This document shows, one piece after another, positions 45,766 through 50,000 of a stretch of 50,000 bases of DNA. This DNA comes from Anaeromyces robustus (taxonomy: Eukaryota; Neocallimastigomycota; Neocallimastigomycetes; Neocallimastigales; Neocallimastigaceae): NCBI GenBank assembly GCA_002104895.1, contig MCFG01000347.1, forward strand, positions 1-50,000, read 5' to 3'. Position numbers and translations under genes: made by a program. The first letter of the stretch is position 1; every line of letters starts with the position of its first letter. Below the pieces are notes generated by a model, which ran no database searches, was not told the origin of the DNA, and saw nothing but the letters and a program-made list of their open reading frames with translations.

Positions 45766-46150
45766 AATTTATATTAATTATTTTAAACTATTTAATAAAT
45801 CTTATTTATAATTTCTTTTATATTTTTATTTATAAAATAATAAATTAGAAAAGTTGATGAATTAGAATAAAAGAGTACATAAATATATGTATATAATAGC
45901 AAAATAAAAAAAAAATAATATAATAGGCTTTATAAAATTTTCAAAAAAATAGATTTAGTAATCTTGTTATATAAATTTATATATATTTTACTATTTTTAT
46001 TTTGAAATTTAGAGATTGTAATCATCAGTATTAATGTTTATTTATATTTTCAAAATTTAATTTAACAGAATTATAAAAAAAAAAAAAGAATTGAAAAAAC
46101 ATATATAAAAAAATAAATTATAAAATAACAATATATATATAAAGGAAAAA

Positions 46151-49100
46151 ATGTCTAATAATGGACAAATTTTTAATCAAGAGCAATTTCAGAATTATTC
46201 AATGAATAATTCATTTCAAAATCAACAAGATCCTCAATTCATGCAACAGCAACCACAACCACAACAACCACAACAACCACAACAACCACAACAACCTCAG
46301 AATCAATCTTATCAACAACCTTTAGGTAATAGAGATGGCCCTCAGCCTGCACAACCGGAACCAAACTTTTATTATCAAAATGAACAACAGATGCCATTGC
46401 AACAACCTCCACAACAATCACAACAACCACTGGCACAGCCAGGTCAACCTGAACAAAATTATTTTGCTCCACAACAAATAAACCAACAAATACCACCTCA
46501 AGGTCAACCAGGTTTACCACAAATGCAACAACCTATATCAGAACCACCTCAAACACAACCAATTACTCCTAATTCAGCATCAGGAAGTCATAATTCTTTT
46601 GATCCACCTTTAAGATTAACTAGTTCATTTAAAAATTCTCAAAGTCCATTTTCTCTTAAATCAAAGAAGAAATCAAGACATACTTTAAAATCATTTAATT
46701 ATGATGGTAATATATTAGTACCAAAAACACCTCAACAATTAAATCAAACACCAACTGGTCAGGCAGAACAAAACTTAAATAATAATTTTCAAAATGAACA
46801 ACAACCACAACAATCTCAACCACCATCACAAACTCCACAACAACAAATGAATCAACAATTACCACAACCAGAACAAAATTATTATTATCAAAATGAACAA
46901 ATATCACAATCTCAACCACCACCTCAAACACCACTACAACCGGAACAAAATTATGATTATCAACATGAACAATTACCACCACCTCAACCACCACAACTTC
47001 AAACACCACAACAAGCACCTCAACAATTACAACAACCAGGCCAACAAGAACAAAATTATTATTATCAGAATGAACAAAATTCTCAACCACCTCAACCATC
47101 TCAACCTCAAACACAACAACCAGGTCAACCAGAACAAAATTATTATTATCAAAATGAACAACAATCACAACAACCACCACCACCTCAAACTCCACAACAA
47201 CCACCTCAACAATTACAACAACCGGGTCAACCTGAACAAGGATATTATTATCCAAATGAACAACAACCACAACCACAACCACAATCACAACAACCACCTC
47301 AAACTCCACAACAACAACCTCAACAATTACAACAACCAATTCAATCTGAACAAGGATATTATTATCCAAATGAACAACCACCACCACCTCAAACTCCACA
47401 ACAACAACCTCAACAATTACAATCAGTTCAACTTGAACAAGGATATTATTATCCAAATGAACAACCACCACAATCACAACAACCACCACCTCAAACTCCA
47501 CAACAACAACCTCAACAATTACAACCAGTTCAAAACGAACAAGGATATTATTATCCAAATGAACCATCACAACAACAACCACCTCAAACACCACAACAAC
47601 CACCTCAAACACCACAACAACTACCTCCTCAAACCCCACAACAATTACCACCTCAAACACCACAGCAATTACCACCTCAAACACCACAACAACTACCACC
47701 TCAAACACCACCACAACAACCACCACAAACTCCACAACAACCTCCTCAACAGTTACAACCACCAACTCAAACAGAACAAAATTACTCTTATCAAAATGAG
47801 CAATCTGCTATTCAACCTCCACAAACACCACATCAAATGCCTCAACCAGTTCAATCAGGTTTATCAGATCAAAACTATTATTACACAAATGAACAACCAC
47901 CTAAAACTCCACAATTACAACCACCAGATCAACAAGAACATAGTTATATGTATCAACAAGAACAACCTCTAAACAATCCAGAACAATTACCTCAAAAAAT
48001 GCCTCAACCAGTTCAATCTTCTCAATCAGATCAAAGTTATTATTATTCAAATGAACAACAATCTTCCCAAATACAGCCACCACCTCAAACTCCAAAACAA
48101 ATGCCACAACCAATTAATTCAGAAAGAAATTATTATTATTCAAATGATCAACAAATACAACCACCACAAACACCACAGCAAACATCCCAACAATTACCTC
48201 AAACTCCAAATCAACAAACTATAAGTTTACCACAAACTCCAATATTACCTGAAACATCCGTTCAAACATCTTTGAATATACCACAAACTATTTCTGAGAT
48301 ACCTGTACAAGTTTCTTCGGTAGATGCTTATGCACCAGTTGAAGATACATATAATTATGAAAACGTTTATAATTATAGTTATAATGAAAAACCACAAGAA
48401 ACTGAATTAGCTACAGAAGAAGAAAAACCAACTACTTCATTTATTGAAAGTTTTGGCATACCAAAAGTCAAGCATGTTTATAAATCAAATGAAAGTTCAA
48501 ACCCAACACAACGTTATATTCAAGAAGGTATTCGTTCAAGAGATCCACTTGTATATTTAAAGAATGGTTGTCCAATTGTTCGTTTTGGATTTGGAGGTAA
48601 GCTTATTTGTATGTTCCCAAAAGCTAAACACATTGATCCAAATGATACGAAGTTCATGTATAGATCAGTAAATGAAAAAATGGCAACAGCAGGTCCAATT
48701 ATTATTAAATCATTAAAATCAGTTATTGATCCATGTTTTTCAGAATCTGAAAAAAGATTTAAAGGACCACTCTTAAATCCATTTACTAAAAAGAGGAGTT
48801 CAAATAAAAAAGAGATTCTTGAACAAATTAATGATCGTATTATTCAAGTAACTAGTAATTATTCTTCAAGTTCACTAAATGATGAAACAATTTTATGGAA
48901 ATTAATTAAATTATTTATTGAATATAATGGTATTTTAAGTGGAAGGTAATATTTTTATCTTATTAATTTTTTTTTTGTAAAATTTATACTATAAATGTAT
49001 ATATATATAAAATAATAAACAATTGAATAAATGCCAATGTCAAAAATAAATAAGTTAAAAGAGAAAACACTGTTAAAATTTACCCTTGGATTATAATATA

Positions 49101-49722
49101 ATCAAATTTTATATTTATTATTAATAAATATTAATATTTTTTTTTTTTTTTTAATTTTAAATTAATATTTTTATTTATTTATTTAATTAATAATTTTATT
49201 TATTTATAAAAGTGATGTTAAAGAGGAAGCTATTCAAGAATTAAGAAAATTACTTATCCCAACTAATAGAATGCTTAGACCAACTACTGATATAAAACAA
49301 CCATCTATTCAATCATTTCATATTGATCAACTTGAAGAATTTTTAATGAAAGGTGAATTAAACGAGGCTTTAGAATTCTGTAAAGAAAATAATTTATGGA
49401 CTCATGCTTTAATTATATCCAACTTTGTAAGTAAAGATGCTTATAAAGATGTTGTTATTAGTTATACTAAATCAGCTTTTGGAAATGATTTAGATAATGA
49501 TATGGCAAGACCAAATATTCAGTTATTATATAGTTTATTTGCTAATGGTGAAAAAGAAGTAATTAATTCAGTTTTCCCAAATTCCGTTGTAAAATCTGCT
49601 GAAAAGTGGAGAACTACCTTAGCTACATTATTAGGCTATAATACTCAAGAAAGTATTGATGCTATTGTAGAATTTGGTGATTCTTTGATGAAATCTGGTA
49701 ATATCTTCGCAGGACATATTTG
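46151..49722 (+). CDS. SEC16: Sec16-like COPII scaffold protein (5' part, continues beyond window)
   Basis: Two exons are visible: 46151-48945 and 49213-49722, joined by a 267-nt GT-AG intron. A GTATGT donor at 49723 shows that the gene continues to the right; 1101 codons are in the window. Residues 1 to about 750 are Gln/Pro-rich with some sixteen EQ-x-YYY-x-NEQ-type repeats and a PPQTPQQL repeat near 476-530. From about 763 the conserved central region begins: DPLVYLKNGCPIVRFGFGGK and ILWKLIKLFIEYNG. Exon 2 continues into the helical ACE1-Sec16 region (EEFLMKGELNEALEFC, NNLWTHALIISNFVS). Sec16 organises ER exit sites by binding COPII coat subunits at the ER membrane, so its role is vesicle export of secreted proteins. 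The long Tyr-studded tail is unusual in extent and may drive condensation. Confidence 0.9.
46350..48150 (+). repeat. Q/P/Tyr repeat region of Sec16 coding sequence
   Basis: CAA/CCA-rich DNA encodes about sixteen spaced units of the pattern acidic residue-Gln-x-Tyr-Tyr-Tyr-x-Asn-Glu-Gln with Gln/Pro spacers of 10 to 40 residues. Variants include EQGYYYPNEQ, EQNYYYQNEQ and DQSYYYSNEQ. The antisense strand reads as a long Val-rich open frame, a by-product of the same triplet bias. Confidence 0.85.
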
Positions 49723-50000
49723 GTATGTATAAATAATTAATTATTAAATGAAAATAATATAATATAATATATTTTTCATTAATAATAATATAATTAATTT
49801 TATTTTATTTTATTTTATTTTAATATTTTTTATTTTATTTTATTTTATTTTAATATTTTTTATTTTTTTTTTAATATTTTTTATTTTATTTTATTTTATT
49901 TTAATATTTTTTATTTTTTTTTTTTTAATATTTTTTATTTTATTTTATTTTAATATTTTTTATTTTTTTTTATTTTAATATTTTTTATTTTATTTTATTT
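49723..50000 (+). other. start of a Sec16 intron, with a TTTTA/TTAATATT minisatellite
   Basis: The segment begins with the donor GTATGT. From about 49797 to the window edge it consists of TTTTA runs separated by taatattttttattt blocks, repeating roughly every 30-50 bp. The acceptor lies outside the window. Confidence 0.7.

Larger units (their letters stand above)
42144..46150. other. 4-kb gene-free region between divergent receptor and Sec16 genes
   Basis: This region separates two divergently transcribed genes, so it holds both promoters. It contains an interleaved inverted-repeat structure (42282-42409), compound repeats near 43048-43276, a 29-bp inverted repeat flanked by direct repeats (43879-44144) and a long AAAT array (44948-45765). 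No coding sequence is seen. Confidence 0.65.

Noticed and set aside
46695-47765. 356-codon antisense Val-rich frame opposite Sec16
   Set aside because: It mirrors the CAA/CCA triplet bias of the Sec16 repeat region; composition is almost only Val, Glu and Phe.

Overview
The window is extremely AT-rich (intergenic DNA is almost wholly A and T, full of TTTA, AAT and poly-A/T tracts) with islands of eukaryotic protein-coding sequence. Short GT-AG introns occur in two genes. The gene content is secreted proteins with hevein-type chitin-binding modules (CBM18) on Thr/Lys linkers, a class C-type 7TM receptor with a bacterial-type solute-binding ectodomain, Sec16, and a decayed MULE-like transposon. 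This points to an anaerobic gut fungus (Neocallimastigomycota). The genus cannot be fixed from sequence alone.

Layout. 1-2300: gene-free. 2301-6957: two minus-strand copies of a secreted alpha/beta hydrolase with a BAAT/acyl-CoA-thioesterase-like C-terminal half; the first is broken by a net 8-nt deletion and the second is intact. 8573-10216: a 1.6-kb transposon relic with iterated 15-bp inverted termini, a likely 9-bp target duplication and a frameshifted transposase C-terminus. 11995-37814: six consecutive plus-strand, intronless genes (called A to F here) for secreted subtilisin-family (S8) proteases, each with a propeptide, a catalytic domain and 2 to 5 C-terminal CBM18 modules (22 in all). 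38531-42143: a five-exon minus-strand receptor gene, reconstructed here with phases that agree across all four introns. 42144-46150: gene-free, with several unusual inverted-repeat arrangements and an AAAT array of about 0.7 kb. 46151 to the right edge: the 5' part of a Sec16 gene with a very long Q/P/Tyr repeat region, continuing out of the window.

The central feature is the protease array. All six members keep Asp, His, Ser and the oxyanion Asn, but all share an altered His-box (HG[NQ]MV rather than HGTHV). They vary in module number, carry recent internal duplications, and genes B and C share a tract of about 490 bp that is nearly identical and ends abruptly at the catalytic domain. Inference: a rapidly evolving family of wall- or chitin-targeted secreted proteases, homogenised by gene conversion in the propeptide and diversifying in the catalytic face and binding tail. 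Five of the six genes have an ATTGG (inverted CCAAT) motif about 225-300 bp upstream of the start codon, and the sixth has a CCAAT at 110 bp, which suggests shared regulation.

Limits: no alignments, structure predictions or database searches were run. Family names rest on motif recognition, and intron positions on GT-AG plus reading-frame logic.
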